Shown here in pieces: positions 42,890-53,257 of a stretch of DNA of 64,000 nt. The position numbers and the translations under genes were made by a program. Origin of the DNA: Karstenula rhodostoma CBS 690.94 (lineage: Eukaryota > Ascomycota > Dothideomycetes > Pleosporales > Didymosphaeriaceae); the NCBI GenBank assembly GCA_010093485.1, contig MU001493.1:1087599-1151598 (forward strand), in the 5' to 3' direction. Each line of letters begins with the position of its first letter. Positions within the stretch are counted from its first letter, which is position 1. Under the pieces are notes generated by a model. That model was given only the letters and a program-made list of their open reading frames with translations, was not told where the DNA came from and did no database searches.

Positions 42890-45187
42890 TTAATACATGC
42901 ACTGTTCGTCAAGACTGCCGATTAGTTCGGTGCCTTGTGCCATGCTCCCACCAAGATCAAGAATACCAGTCGCGAAAGGGAATCCATATAGTGCGTTTGG
43001 GTCGTTGGGCATGAAGTTCCATGGCGAATACATGGTATTCTGGATATTCCAGTCGACTCGTCCTTGCGGCATCTCCGTGGTGGCGACAACGTCAGGGACT
43101 ATAGGCACCGCGGTTGGCGCAGTCTCGTTTGGTGATTCTAGAGCTGCCTCGCGGCTATCGTCGACAAAGTCAGACTGGCGAAGAAGACTGTGTATGGCGA
43201 GCCTCTGCCGGTTGTGTGCGTCACGGGATATGTTCGGAGGTTCTGGGACAGGGTCCCTCAGAGATCCTTCTACAGGACCAGTAGGCTTCCAATGTGTTTT
43301 GTGCTGCTCAATCGCCGTCTCGAGAGCTTTCCGCTGGGGGTTGTTAGTATCTATTGCAAAGTTGTCCTCTGTTTCTTACCATCGACTCGAGCTGTGCGGA
43401 AAAGCTAAAATATCGCTTTATAACATCAAGACACAGCTGTGCCTTGTTTAAAGCCGTACTAACTGGATATTCCGATTTGTGAGAAGCATTGTGGGTACCG
43501 AAAAGTATCAATCTGGCAGCATGATAAGTGCAGACCGCCGCATCGTGCTCTAGCAAATGCTGTTCCTCCTTGTGCTGAACGAAATCCGCAAGTATGCGCA
43601 CAATCTCTTCGGCGTGCCCTAAGCACTTGTCTCTCATCAATATTCTGTCAGGCTCAGACATTCCATTGAGAGCAGCATGCGGTCCGAGCTCTGGATAGTC
43701 GGGCATGAATGGGCGGTACAAGTCGCAATGGCACTGGTGCCACGACATATGAAGTAGCGCATACTGAGGTGGCCAAGAAAATTCTTGCGGTGTAACGCGC
43801 GGATACTGATCGCTGGGCGCAAGTCGATGACGCAGGCGAAGCAGGTCGCCCTGAAAACGCTCGATGCAGGTGAAGAGCTCCGCCTGTGTGATTTCCTTAG
43901 CACATATCCGGCGATTGAATCTTGCCTATGTTAGCCTACAGTACCAGGTCAAAGGTGTATGGATACTGAATTGCTCTTCCTCGGGTAGCACAGTGGACTC
44001 GAATTGAGGCACGGCAAAGGCGCAGCAGTGTCAGCAACATACCGCATGATATCGCGTCTAATCACAGCCAATTTGATGAAAGCTGCGCGCGAACCAAGTA
44101 TTTCCGGCTCGATGCCTCTCCCAGATTGCAGATAGCCAGTGGCCGATGGTCGTCTATCGTTAAAGTCTGCATCCTCGCAGGGTAGCTGCAAATGCATGAT
44201 TTCTGGAGAAAGTAGTTCAAACTCTTTCAGCCCCACACAGAAGCTGTCCTCTAGCAGATAAAGCGACCAGATGGTACGTCTTCGTACTTCTTGGGCTATT
44301 GGACCCAGTCCAGTGTGTTCATAATTGAGCCGCAGGGCAACGGCCCATCGTCCAGCCAACCCTGCCAAGATGAAGGCGCGCGGGAACTGCCCATTCGCAG
44401 CTCGAAATCGTATTACGAGTAGCGAAGCCTGGATCAAAAAGATGGAAGGCTTTTCTAGTCTGTCAAGCATAAGCCGTTCGGCTTCCTGCGCCCATTCCAA
44501 ACGGTGGGTGTGATGCTGGCCCAGGAACATGGAAGTAAGAGCGCAGATGGCCAGCTTGAGAGAATGATCGATGGATCCATCCAGACATCGTTGAACGACA
44601 GTCTCCCTGTGGAGAAAGCCAAACGATGGCAGGGGCGCTAAGCAGTCAAAGTACTGGAGGATCAACTGTGTGGCAGGTAGATAGGCATCGCTGGGGATGG
44701 TTGACGAGGGCGATGTGACATGGCTGGTCACGGAAAGGGCTGGGGCAAGCTCGCTCGCCACGCTCCGTGGTTGAGGCGACACGCGTGAGCCAGCGTCGAC
44801 GTCGACGGCGACAGGGCTTTCCAGCGTGGAAGTTGAGCGCGACGACGATGCATATGTGCATGTCCTATTCCTCCGCTGGCAGTTGGCGCACTTGGGAGAC
44901 CCCCTAGAGCACCGTGCCTTCATGGAACGACACTCGAGACAGGCCTCGGTTCCGCGCCTTTTTGGCGGAAGCTGAACTGCATAGCCACCAGAGGCAGAGG
45001 CGGCTTGCTGGAACGAACAGTCAAAGCGCAGGCGTTCGCAGGGCCTACAGCAAGGGGCGGAGCCATCGCAGCGGACCTTCGGGGAGTCAGCCAAGACCGA
45101 CTGCCGGCGAGGGTGCAGATGACACGACACGAGGAGCACTGGTATACATACCTTGCGCACGCGGCATTGAACGCACGCGGCCCTCAT
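42890..45187 (-). CDS. Fungal transcription factor with two tandem Zn2Cys6 clusters
   Basis: Spliced product of 684 residues: exons 45187-45152, 45076-44043, 43920-43380 and 43333-42890, with introns of 75, 122 and 46 nt. The first zinc cluster is C5, C8, C15, C22, C25 and C32. The second is C58, C61, C68, C75, C78 and C85. Both have exactly 2-6-6-2-6 spacing. The middle has the fungal-specific transcription factor helices (LAICALTSMFLGQHH, FIKLAVIRRDIMR, RRRTIWSLYLLEDSFCVG). The 122-nt intron was chosen because it alone joins IRRDIMR to FNRRICAKEITQ in frame; shorter alternatives introduce stops or poor acceptors. It is divergent from an MFS sugar-type transporter, the classic arrangement for a pathway-specific activator. 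The target pathway is unknown. Confidence 0.85.
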
Positions 45188-45723
45188 GGCCTGGATGCGG
45201 TGTTCTGGTCAAACTGGGCTACACAGGCGCAGGCGTTACGAGTTGCCACGCAGTCGCCCGATGCGACGAGGCTCGGGAGTCGATGGCGACATGGAGTCGC
45301 AGTGTTGGCCGTGTTCGTGCCATGTCTCATCGGTGGGAAGAAGGCTGGGGTAGATCGTCACTGCGGGCCCCTATGGCGTTATGGTGCCCGAGTTAGCGTC
45401 GGCTGGGCCCTGGCCAATCCCATCGGCTATCAGCCGACACGCCGTCGCCGTATCCGCTACTCCACTCGCCTCACTCTCCTCGCTCTCAGCATCCTCAGCA
45501 TCCTCAGCATCCTCAGCATCCTCAGCATCCTCAGCATCCTCCCGCAAAGCATGACCGCGAGCTGCCGCACTCTCCGACCGAGTCCCGCAATGCCGCAGCC
45601 ACAGTCACAGAAGACGTGAGCGCACGCAGGGGTGCTCATCACTCACAAGCACGCGGCGTCGTCGCCTCCCACTGCTTGAACTGCACAGTGTTGCTGTACA
45701 CCAATACTCGTCCTACCGGCACC
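45188..45723. promoter_or_regulatory. Divergent promoter of the tandem-zinc-cluster regulator and MFS transporter
   Basis: These 536 bp lie between outward-facing start codons, so both promoters must be here. It contains a six-unit 9-bp minisatellite. CGG triplets occur, but I could not pick out a certain zinc-cluster site. Confidence 0.5.
45485..45538. repeat. 9-bp minisatellite, six perfect units (CTCAGCATC)
   Basis: Six identical head-to-tail copies of CTCAGCATC (54 bp) occur in the regulator/transporter divergent promoter. The identity of all units suggests ongoing slippage or recent expansion. Confidence 0.92.
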
Positions 45724-47374
45724 ATGGGGAAGCGTCTGGGTGCCTTCAGGGCCACCTACCTTGTGCTCCTGAGCTGCATTGGCTCGTTCCTCTTTGCCTA
45801 CGACACGGGCATTGTGGGCGGTGTTTTGACCCTCCAGAGCTTTCAGCGGGATATGCGCTTTACCGCTGCGAACAAGACCCAGATCAGCTCGAACTCGGCT
45901 AGTCTACTACAAGCCGGAGGTGGGTGCAGAAGAGTCGTACTGCCCAACAAATATTGACGTTCCCGAAGCATTCTTTGCCTGTTTCCTCGTGTGGCCTTTC
46001 ACCGCTCGTTTTGGACGCCGTTGGTCCATTGCCCTGGCCTCGCTCGTGTTTGAGGTTGGCGCTATCCTCCAGCTATTCTTCCCTGGCAACAACGTAGCAT
46101 GCTGGTACGCCGGTCGCACAATATCAGGATTTGGCATTGGCATTGCAACCACCATCATACCCATGTACTCCGCTGAGATGGCTCCCAAGCACCTTAGAGG
46201 ACAGCTTGGCACCCTTTTCCAGGGCTGTTTCACTCTCGGAGTCTTTACGAGCTACTGGGTTACTTACGGTGCCACCAGAATGGCACCATCCACCAGACAG
46301 TGGCGCATTCCTGTGGGCCTCCAGTTGCTGTTCGGCGGGCTTCTTGGATTGGGAATGTTGTTCACCAAGGAGTCGACACGATGGCTGGCAAAAGTCGGGC
46401 GCCATGATGAGGCTCTGCAATCTTTGGTGTGGGTTCGAGGCGGCGAGTACAGCCAGGACATACAAGCCGAAATCAACGAAATCAACGCCGGGATTGCCGA
46501 GGAAGAACGCCAAACCCAGGGCGTGACTTGGAAAGAGTACACATTGCCTGCGAATAGATGGCGCATCATTCTCGTCATCACACTGCAGATCGGAGTCCAG
46601 CTCACTGGAAATACGTCTTTGGCTTATTTCGCACCGCAGTTCTTCGCCGCAGTTGGTGCCGGAAACAACTCGGTGTTGATGAGCGGCTTCTTTGGACTGT
46701 GCAAGGTCATCGCATGCTTCTTCTTCCTGCTCTTCCTTGTGGAGCGCATTGGGCGCCGTCGGGCATTGCTTAATGGTGCCTGTCTGATGGCTGTTCTTAT
46801 GCTCATCGTGGCTATCATCACAGCAACTGAACCACCAACTGGTAAAGCTGGCCTCACTAGATCTGCAAGTGCCGCCATTGGGATGATCTATATTGAGGCG
46901 ATGGTTTACAATATTTCTTGGGGACCTGTACCGTGTAAGTCTGCTTGCCCATCGTGTAGAACATTTCTAATTTAGCGAAGGGCTCTACATGAGTGAGATC
47001 TTCCCAACCCGCATCCGGGAAGGAGCTATCGCAACCGGCACTGCTACGCAGTGGCTGTTCAACTTTGTCTTCAGCCAGATTACTCCACATGCTATCAACA
47101 ACCTCGGATGGAAGACATTCTTGATGTTTGCCATCTTCAATTGTTCCCTCGTCGCGTACACGTGGTTTTTCATCAAAGAAACCAAAGGGCGATCTCTCGA
47201 GGATATGGAACTACGTAAGTGCAATTCACGCTCTGTAGAGCAATGTGGCTGACTTGATCAGTGTTCAACCCGAGTGGCACTCAGCTCGACTTGGAAGAGG
47301 CGCGCCAAAAGGCCTATGATACAGAGGAACCCGCCGCGTCGATCAGGCACAAGAAGAGCGACCTGAAGGTGTAG
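45724..47374 (+). CDS. MFS sugar/quinate-type transporter
   Basis: Spliced product of 502 residues from exons 45724-45919, 45969-46934, 46981-47214 and 47262-47374 (introns 49, 46 and 47 nt). Sugar-porter landmarks: FAYDTGIVGGVLTL in TM1, FFACFLVWPFTARFGRRWS, GRTISGFGIGIATTIIPMY, STRWLAKVGR in place of PESPRWL, LTGNTSLAYFAPQFF, ERIGRRRALLNG, SWGPVP|WLYMSEIFPTRIREG and ETKGRSLEDME. Twelve TM helices are implied. Family members import hexoses, quinate or other small polyols by proton symport at the plasma membrane. The pairing with a regulator suggests substrate-induced expression. The start at 45724 has a CACCATGG context. Confidence 0.92.
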
Positions 47375-48490
47375 AAGTACGAATACGGAACATCGTGACG
47401 ATCAGTTGAAAAAGGTCGAGATGACGTGTCATCATGATATCCATTATGCGAAAGTGGTTCGTGAGGAAAAGATGCCGGTCGCTCCACAGCGGAAAAGTCG
47501 ACCCTCGCTCCTCTACTGTCCTCGTGTTCTTATGTCCAATCGGGAAGGTTCCTCCAGACTGGTGTCTCTCGCGTAAACACGAACACTGGCAATACAATGT
47601 CAGGTCAGGATCCCAGGCTCATAATAGCCTCAAACACCCCGGGCTCAACCCAAACCCAAACCCCATGTTAGCACCAAAGTGGTGTATCATAAAGACCATA
47701 AAAACCTGAGTGTGCTTGTCACCGGTTGCGAGCATAGAGAGACTTATAACACGCTCGCCTTTGCCACAGGTCACTATTTGCCTCGACTTTGGCTTGCTTC
47801 CCGTGGAGTTTTCTGGCCCTGCAGACACTTGTGTTTTACATTGTTACTCCGAATCTCCCGCAGATGGATTCAATGCACACCTAAACACCTGCATATGCAC
47901 CTCACAAAGCCACCTGATGTACATACATCGCTGCACTTAACAGCGCCTGATAACATCACCACATCATTCGGCAAAATACCAGGACCAATCCACCCGCAAT
48001 CCCGACGCTACAACACTCCTCACAAATTGAACGTGCCTCGGCACCACACGAAGCAATCTGCTGACTTCATACCACACTATATTGTCGCAAAAGCAAACGT
48101 TACATGCTCCACTATGAATTGCAGGCACCACGCCAACCCGCCAATCATATTCCTTCCACGGGGCCAACTAGGCATGGAGATGAAGGAACTGTGGGGTTTA
48201 CGGATCCCGAAAATCCCGCGAACCAGGTAACTTCGACTGCGCAGAAATAGGCAATGTGCAATGCACGACGAAGTGCTTTGCCTCGTTGAAATGAAACATG
48301 CTCATCCCCGATACATGCATACGAACGCGGTGTCGCCCCAGTCAGTCCGTCAAAGTGCGCGCTGCCCAAGCACTGCTGCGGTGGTATAATAAATAGTACC
48401 ATCCACACAGCTCTAGTCTTCACATCGCACCATCCAAGGATCTGCTCACACCATCCCACGACTACATAGCAAATTACACATCAGCCCAAC
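47375..48490. other. Intergenic, about 1.1 kb, no gene seen
   Basis: It contains the transporter 3' region and the promoter of the GH45 gene. The plus-strand frame 47679-48230 has no features and is rich in His/Pro without pattern. Confidence 0.5.
48384..48395 (+). promoter_or_regulatory. TATA-like box of the GH45 gene
   Basis: TATAATAAATAG lies about 96-107 bp upstream of the ATG at 48491 in an otherwise GC-balanced promoter. Confidence 0.45.
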
Positions 48491-49238
48491 ATGGTATCTC
48501 TCAAGCAGCTCGCCCTCGTGACATTCGTCGCCGGCGCCGCCGCGCAGAGCGGCTCAGGAAGAACAACGCGATACTGGGACTGCTGCAAGGGCTCGTGCGG
48601 GTGGGCCGGCAAGGCGCCTGTCAACCAGCCCATCCGCAGCTGCGACAAGAGCGACAACCCGCTCGCCGACATGGCCGCGAAGAGCGCGTGTGACAATGGC
48701 GGTGGCGTCGCGCACATGTGCTCCAACCAGAGCCCGTGGGCGATCGACGACAAGTTGGCGTATGGGTTCGCGGCTGTGAAGTTGGCCGGCAGCTCGGAGA
48801 ACGCGTGGTGCTGTTCTTGTTACGAGTGAGGTTTATGGACACCAGGAGAAGAGAACGTGGCTAACGACGACTAGATTGACATTCACCTCCGGCCCCGTCT
48901 CCGGCCAGCAGCTCATCGTCCAAGCGACCAATACCGGAGGCGACCTCGGAGAGAATCACTTCGATCTCGCCATGCCCGGCGGCGGTGTGGGCATATTCAA
49001 CGCGTGCACGAGCCAGTGGGGTGCGCCGCCAAACGGCTGGGGAGCACAGTACGGTGGAGTATCGAGCCGGCCCGACTGCGACGGGTTTCCTGAGAAGCTC
49101 AAGGCGGGCTGCTACTGGCGCTTTGACTGGTTCAAGGGGGCGGACAACCCGGACGTTACGTTCAAGAAGGTTACGTGCCCGAAGGCGCTTACTGACAAGT
49201 CTGGCTGCGTGCGCAATGGCGAGACGCCTACTCAGTAG
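48491..49238 (+). CDS. Secreted GH45 endo-beta-1,4-glucanase (catalytic domain only)
   Basis: Spliced product of 232 residues: exon 1 48491-48825, intron 48826-48874 (49 nt, branch GCTAAC), exon 2 48875-49238. A signal peptide ([17 protein letters not shown]) is followed directly by the GH45 catalytic domain: [19 protein letters not shown] with catalytic base D30, [17 protein letters not shown] across the intron, and [17 protein letters not shown] with catalytic acid D142. The many Cys pairs form the family's disulfide-rich barrel. There is no carbohydrate-binding module or linker. The enzyme cleaves internal bonds in cellulose, so the host can probably attack plant material. The join GA|A TTG restores the Glu of SCYELTF. 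Confidence 0.95.
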
Positions 49239-49349
49239 ACACGCAAAGCGGAATCGAATTGAGGTGGAAGATGGCGGGCTTGGCTGTTGATATATGTTCT
49301 GGTTGTACACTTTACCATTCGATAGGAAATCATACTTCAGCTGCTTCCG

Positions 49350-51239
49350 TCACTTTCCGCTCGGGTCTGCACGTCTCTTGAGACCCTTCTCGATCTTGGT
49401 AAGCTGGCTATCCCGCCGTGCAAGAAACAACTTCTCCCGCATCTTCTTGTCTCGCAAATAGTAGAAGATTCTTGCACAAGCGGTAGTAATCATCGTCAAC
49501 GGTACCGTCACCGCCCAATACAGCCAAAAGCGCGACGAAGTCATGCTGTCCGCGGTCTCGGAGTTGAGGTCGAAAAACTGAGTGCTGAACAGTGTCTGAT
49601 GGATTAGCGATGGCGAATGTCTAGGGGAGATGGCAACGTACAGCCGTGTATGTGGGTGGAAGGAAGGCCAGGGTCAAGGCTGAGATGATGAACATGGAAG
49701 AACTGTCCTTGGACGTGGCCAGCGCGACTTGCTTTGAGTCTTCGGCGATGGCGATCATGGCGGCGCTGTCTCTGAAGCTTGCTCGGGAGAGGTTTAGCGA
49801 GGCTTCGGCGGTTTGCATGTTGAGAGCGTTGTCCTTTTGCGCCATGAGACTGTACACCTGTGATGCATCAGTGTGAGTTCCTGTCTTATCCCTTAGATTA
49901 AGAGATCTCTTGACGACTGGAGAAAGGTATGATGCTACGTGGATGGAACTGAAAGGTGATGTAAACACGGACTGGAATGGCTGGGTTTGGTTAAGGTACG
50001 ACGCAGGAGGGAAGGCCATGGTGTTACGCCGAGCTGATGGTGATTGATGCGCACATATGGTGCCGTGGTCCAGATGAGAATGACACTTACCGTCTGCACG
50101 TATGCTTGCGACCGCTGAGTGAGATACTTCGTTCTCGGTTTCATCGCCTGCATCCACTCCCTCAGCTCATCGCTCCGTTTCCGCAGAATGGTTGCAGCCC
50201 TATCGACTCTGCGTTTGTGTTCGTCGTCTAAGCTGCTAAGCCATGTTGCATGTTCCTTGTCCATCAGGTCTAGCAGAAGCGAGTGGGCTTCACAAGCCAG
50301 CTCGCACTTGGCCAGGTTCGCCGTCAGTCCAGTCAGTGCACGAGTGATGGGCACGAAGTCGCAGTGATGAAGACTGCAGTCAACGTAAACACCGTCGGTG
50401 CCAGACTTGCCCATGCCTAGCTCAAGCATAATATTGTGTGTTCTGACACGGCCGCCCTCGAGGTCGTGCTCGATGATCTCGTTCACCATATCGATGAGGC
50501 AGATGGGGATGAATGTTGGGCATGCGGAGAGCTGCGGCGACGTGGAAAGCTCATCGCAGATGATCTCAAACTCATCAGGAAGTATGCCGAATAAGAGAAC
50601 GTTGGTGTCGCTGGTGTTGGGAGAATACGTCAGAGCACACGTGAACGGCCGTCCGTTCTTGTCGATCGTCTGGAACACATGACCTGACGATGAACGCGTT
50701 AGAAAAGTATGGGATGGCTGAATGAGAGACAAACCTGTAATACGATTTTCAATGTCTTCGAATGGAATGAAGCAAGATGTGCGCGTACTCAGCACGTATA
50801 AGAGCGAACGAGGAAGACTCCAGCGATCTGCAAGGAGTTCAAATGTTGTGCGTGACAGTGCAAGAGAAGGACGGTGGTCTGACTCCGTAATCGACGTGCA
50901 AGCACTGTGGTGGTCTCAATGACACTGGCATTCATTACATGGCGAATACCTACAGTACCCGCAGCTTGTACGGTGATGCTTCGTCCTGTATTGGCTACAT
51001 CGGTCAGCATCTCCAACGACAGATGTGTTCCGTGGTTTTCTCACATGTCCGCTCAGCCATTGACCAACATCTTTCTCGGCCAGCCTCCCTTTGCGAAATG
51101 GACATGCGGTAAAAGCCTGTTTGTTCAGCGGGTGGCGCTGCTGCACCAATACGAAGCTTACCTCGGCATAAGAAAGGTGGTCAACATCTTTGAATGTCCC
51201 CGGATGTTTTAACAATTTCAGATATCGGCGTTTCTCCAT
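49350..51239 (-). CDS. CorA-like two-TM membrane protein, six exons
   Basis: Spliced product of 489 residues: exons 51239-51162, 51116-50950, 50904-50735, 50683-50091, 49857-49642 and 49595-49350. Introns are 45, 45, 51, 233 and 46 nt and the total of 1470 nt is in frame. The C-terminus has a long helical stem (YSLMAQKDNALNMQTAEASLNLSRAS) and two TM helices (FIISALTLAFLPPTYTA and FWLYWAVTVPLTMITTACARIF), ending in a basic tail. This is the layout of the fungal CorA/ZntB-like group, but the Gly-Met-Asn motif of true Mg2+ channels is absent. Exons 4-6 are strongly supported. Exons 1-3 rest on frame-consistent splice sites and the coding look of DHRPSLALSRTTFELL, and are less certain. Ion transport is therefore unproven. 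Confidence 0.7.
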
Positions 51240-52129
51240 CAATGTGGGATAACAATGGAGACTCTCTGAAGAAGCAAAAGGGCAAAACAGGTGCAGCTGT
51301 TAAATGAATATGATCAAGGTTCAGCCTGGTCGGCCCTGGTGTACACAGCCTGGTGTGGCGGAGGCCATACGCTGTTGCAGCACGCGACCAACAAACTGGT
51401 AGACCAATAGGATGGTAAGATCAATCCTGATACTCTGACTGCATCTGGGATCAGGACTGTTGATTTGACGTGCTTGGGTCATAGTTACTAGAGGGCGCAG
51501 AGGGCAATCATGCTCGCGGAACTTTCCGTTTTGAGTGTTATCTATTTAGCAGTGTGGTTAAGAGCTGCGCGAGCAAGCCCCGTCACATGCTGAGTAGTAG
51601 CCGAACAGTGAATGGAATTGAGGCAAACAGAAAAGCCTCAAGGGCAAGTTGATATCCCAAGGATGGTTTTCAGATCTTTATAGTCTGTATCATGAGCCAA
51701 CCCGAGACTTTCCATCACAGCTGCGTCCGTTGTGGGGACCATAGGAAGATTGGAAAAAGAAAAGATTTGCCCTTACAAGGCTGACAATGACGACAGCCTG
51801 ATAGAAGATGAAACCTAGTGTGTAGGAGGCAGTGCACGTAGAAATATACAGCCAATGATCTCGTGCAGAATAGGTGGCGAGGAGAGCAAAACTCGGCGCC
51901 TTAATGGTTCACAGCTGGATGTTGAGGCGTGGCTACAGCGGTGATGCCAAGGGCGAAGGGCACCGTCTGCTACCCGATTTTCAGCAAATTACTCAATCGG
52001 ATGGCAGTAATAAACGATTCTTGAATTGTATCAGGAGGGAAATAATGACAAAAAGATCGAGTTATCGAGTGTAGACAAAAATGTTGACAAAAAGGTATTT
52101 CCCCTAGCTAATAGCTCAAAAATAAGCGT

Positions 52130-52260
52130 ATTTAAAAAAAAGGTTATAAAAAGGTAAAGATCAGGGTGGGATTCGAACTGGGGTTGTGCGGCTTGGCGTC
52201 TCAGGGCTTGGCGATCGGAGGCTCGGCGCGCGGAGCGCCGATCTTGAATTGTATAACTGC
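52130..52260 (-). repeat. Possible Pol III/tRNA-derived SINE-like fragment
   Basis: On the minus strand, AGTTCGAATCC at 52179-52169 differs by one base from the B-box consensus GGTTCGAATCC. An uninterrupted T-run terminator (8 T) follows about 28 nt later at 52141-52134. A GC-rich hairpin (GATCGG...CCGATC) lies upstream. No cloverleaf can be folded because the T-stem does not pair, so it is not a tRNA gene. It may be a degraded tRNA-derived repeat. Confidence 0.3.
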
Positions 52261-52598
52261 TGGAACAGACATTCCTGGATAGCTGGCGTTGCTGCATGAG
52301 CAAGATGGCCTCTTCGTCTACCTAATCGCGCATTCGGAGATTATCCGGAGATCGGCGCGATATGTCAGAGATAGCAAATTGGCCCTGCAGCTACAACCAC
52401 CTAACAATCGTCTCACAGTCGCACAGCACATATTCATTTTGTTTCTAGACAATTTTCCCCACCCTCTATAAAACATCTCGCAAAGCTCCTACTTTGTGGG
52501 TACCTCGCGATCTACAATGTTGCTTCGTATGATATCTTGGCCGCGCTACCGGCATCCGCGGAGAACGAGCGCGCGAGTCATCAAAAACCAGCGTGCAG

Positions 52599-52959
52599 GC
52601 AGCTCACCTAACCCTACTTTTTAAGTTAGTGTATACTACCCCCTATTTACTAATTATACTAGATCTAGCTAATTAGTATACTAAAATAAAAAATTAGGTT
52701 ATTTTAGTTATTAAAATTAAATAAATTTATTTAGAACTAGTTAAAAATTAATTAAATATTTTAAAAAAATTATAAAATTTATATTTTAACTTTAATTCTA
52801 TTTTAATTTTAATTTTAGCTTAATTTTAACTTTAATTTTTTTTATTAAATTTTTTATTTAAATAATATTTTATATATAAATTTTATTTTATTTTAAATAT
52901 AATTACTAATATAGTTTAGTGTAGTTAGTTAAGCTAAAAAGTAGGGTTGGGTGAGCTGC
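52599..52959. mobile_element. MITE-like AT-rich element with 25-bp terminal inverted repeats
   Basis: The left end, reading GCAGCTCACC then T then AACCCTACTTTTTA, matches the reverse complement of the right end at 24 of 25 positions (T versus C at position 11). Weaker inverted similarity continues inward. The 361-bp element has a core that is almost wholly A/T (about 52620-52920) between GC-balanced flanks, and has no coding capacity. Flanks share at most a GC dinucleotide as a possible target duplication, so the superfamily is unclear. The inverted repeats contain CTAACCCTA, which resembles the fungal telomere unit CCCTAA. The AT-rich core could be intrinsic to the element or a result of repeat-induced point mutation. 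Confidence 0.75.
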
Positions 52960-53257
52960 ATCCTTAAAATTAGCCTTGTTCTGACGATCAATGATGCGGT
53001 TCTTCGCTCTTCCAACACGCCATACAACCTCCAACGGCGACCAGACTACCTCAGCCAGTGCACATGTCTCGGTCTTAACACCAAGTGCTTTACCGACGCT
53101 TCCTTTGTTACCCAGGAACATTTGTGCGTTCGTGACTGCCTAACATTGCGCGAACAGCGAGGCTGTATCCGACCACTCGCGCTCTAAGATTCCACTATGA
53201 AAGCGCGGACCTAGGAAGAGCAGGAATTCCAGTATCAGACGAAAAGGGATAGAAGAA

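Larger units (their letters stand above)
51240..53257. other. 2-kb gene-free, repeat-bearing gap
   Basis: No coding frame is supportable. It holds a tRNA-promoter-like element near 52130-52260, an AT-rich inverted-repeat element at 52599-52959 and, at its right end, the promoter of the DHA1 transporter. Confidence 0.55.

Noticed and set aside
43921..44042. Two short introns with a 31-nt exon between them in the tandem-zinc-cluster regulator
   Set aside because: Joining through the 31-nt piece with the natural acceptor gives a stop eight codons later. A single 122-nt intron restores a continuous protein with a good branch site.
52160..52195. tRNA gene suggested by the TTCGAATCC sequence
   Set aside because: The T-stem does not pair and no acceptor, D or anticodon stems can be found around it. 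Kept only as a SINE-like possibility.
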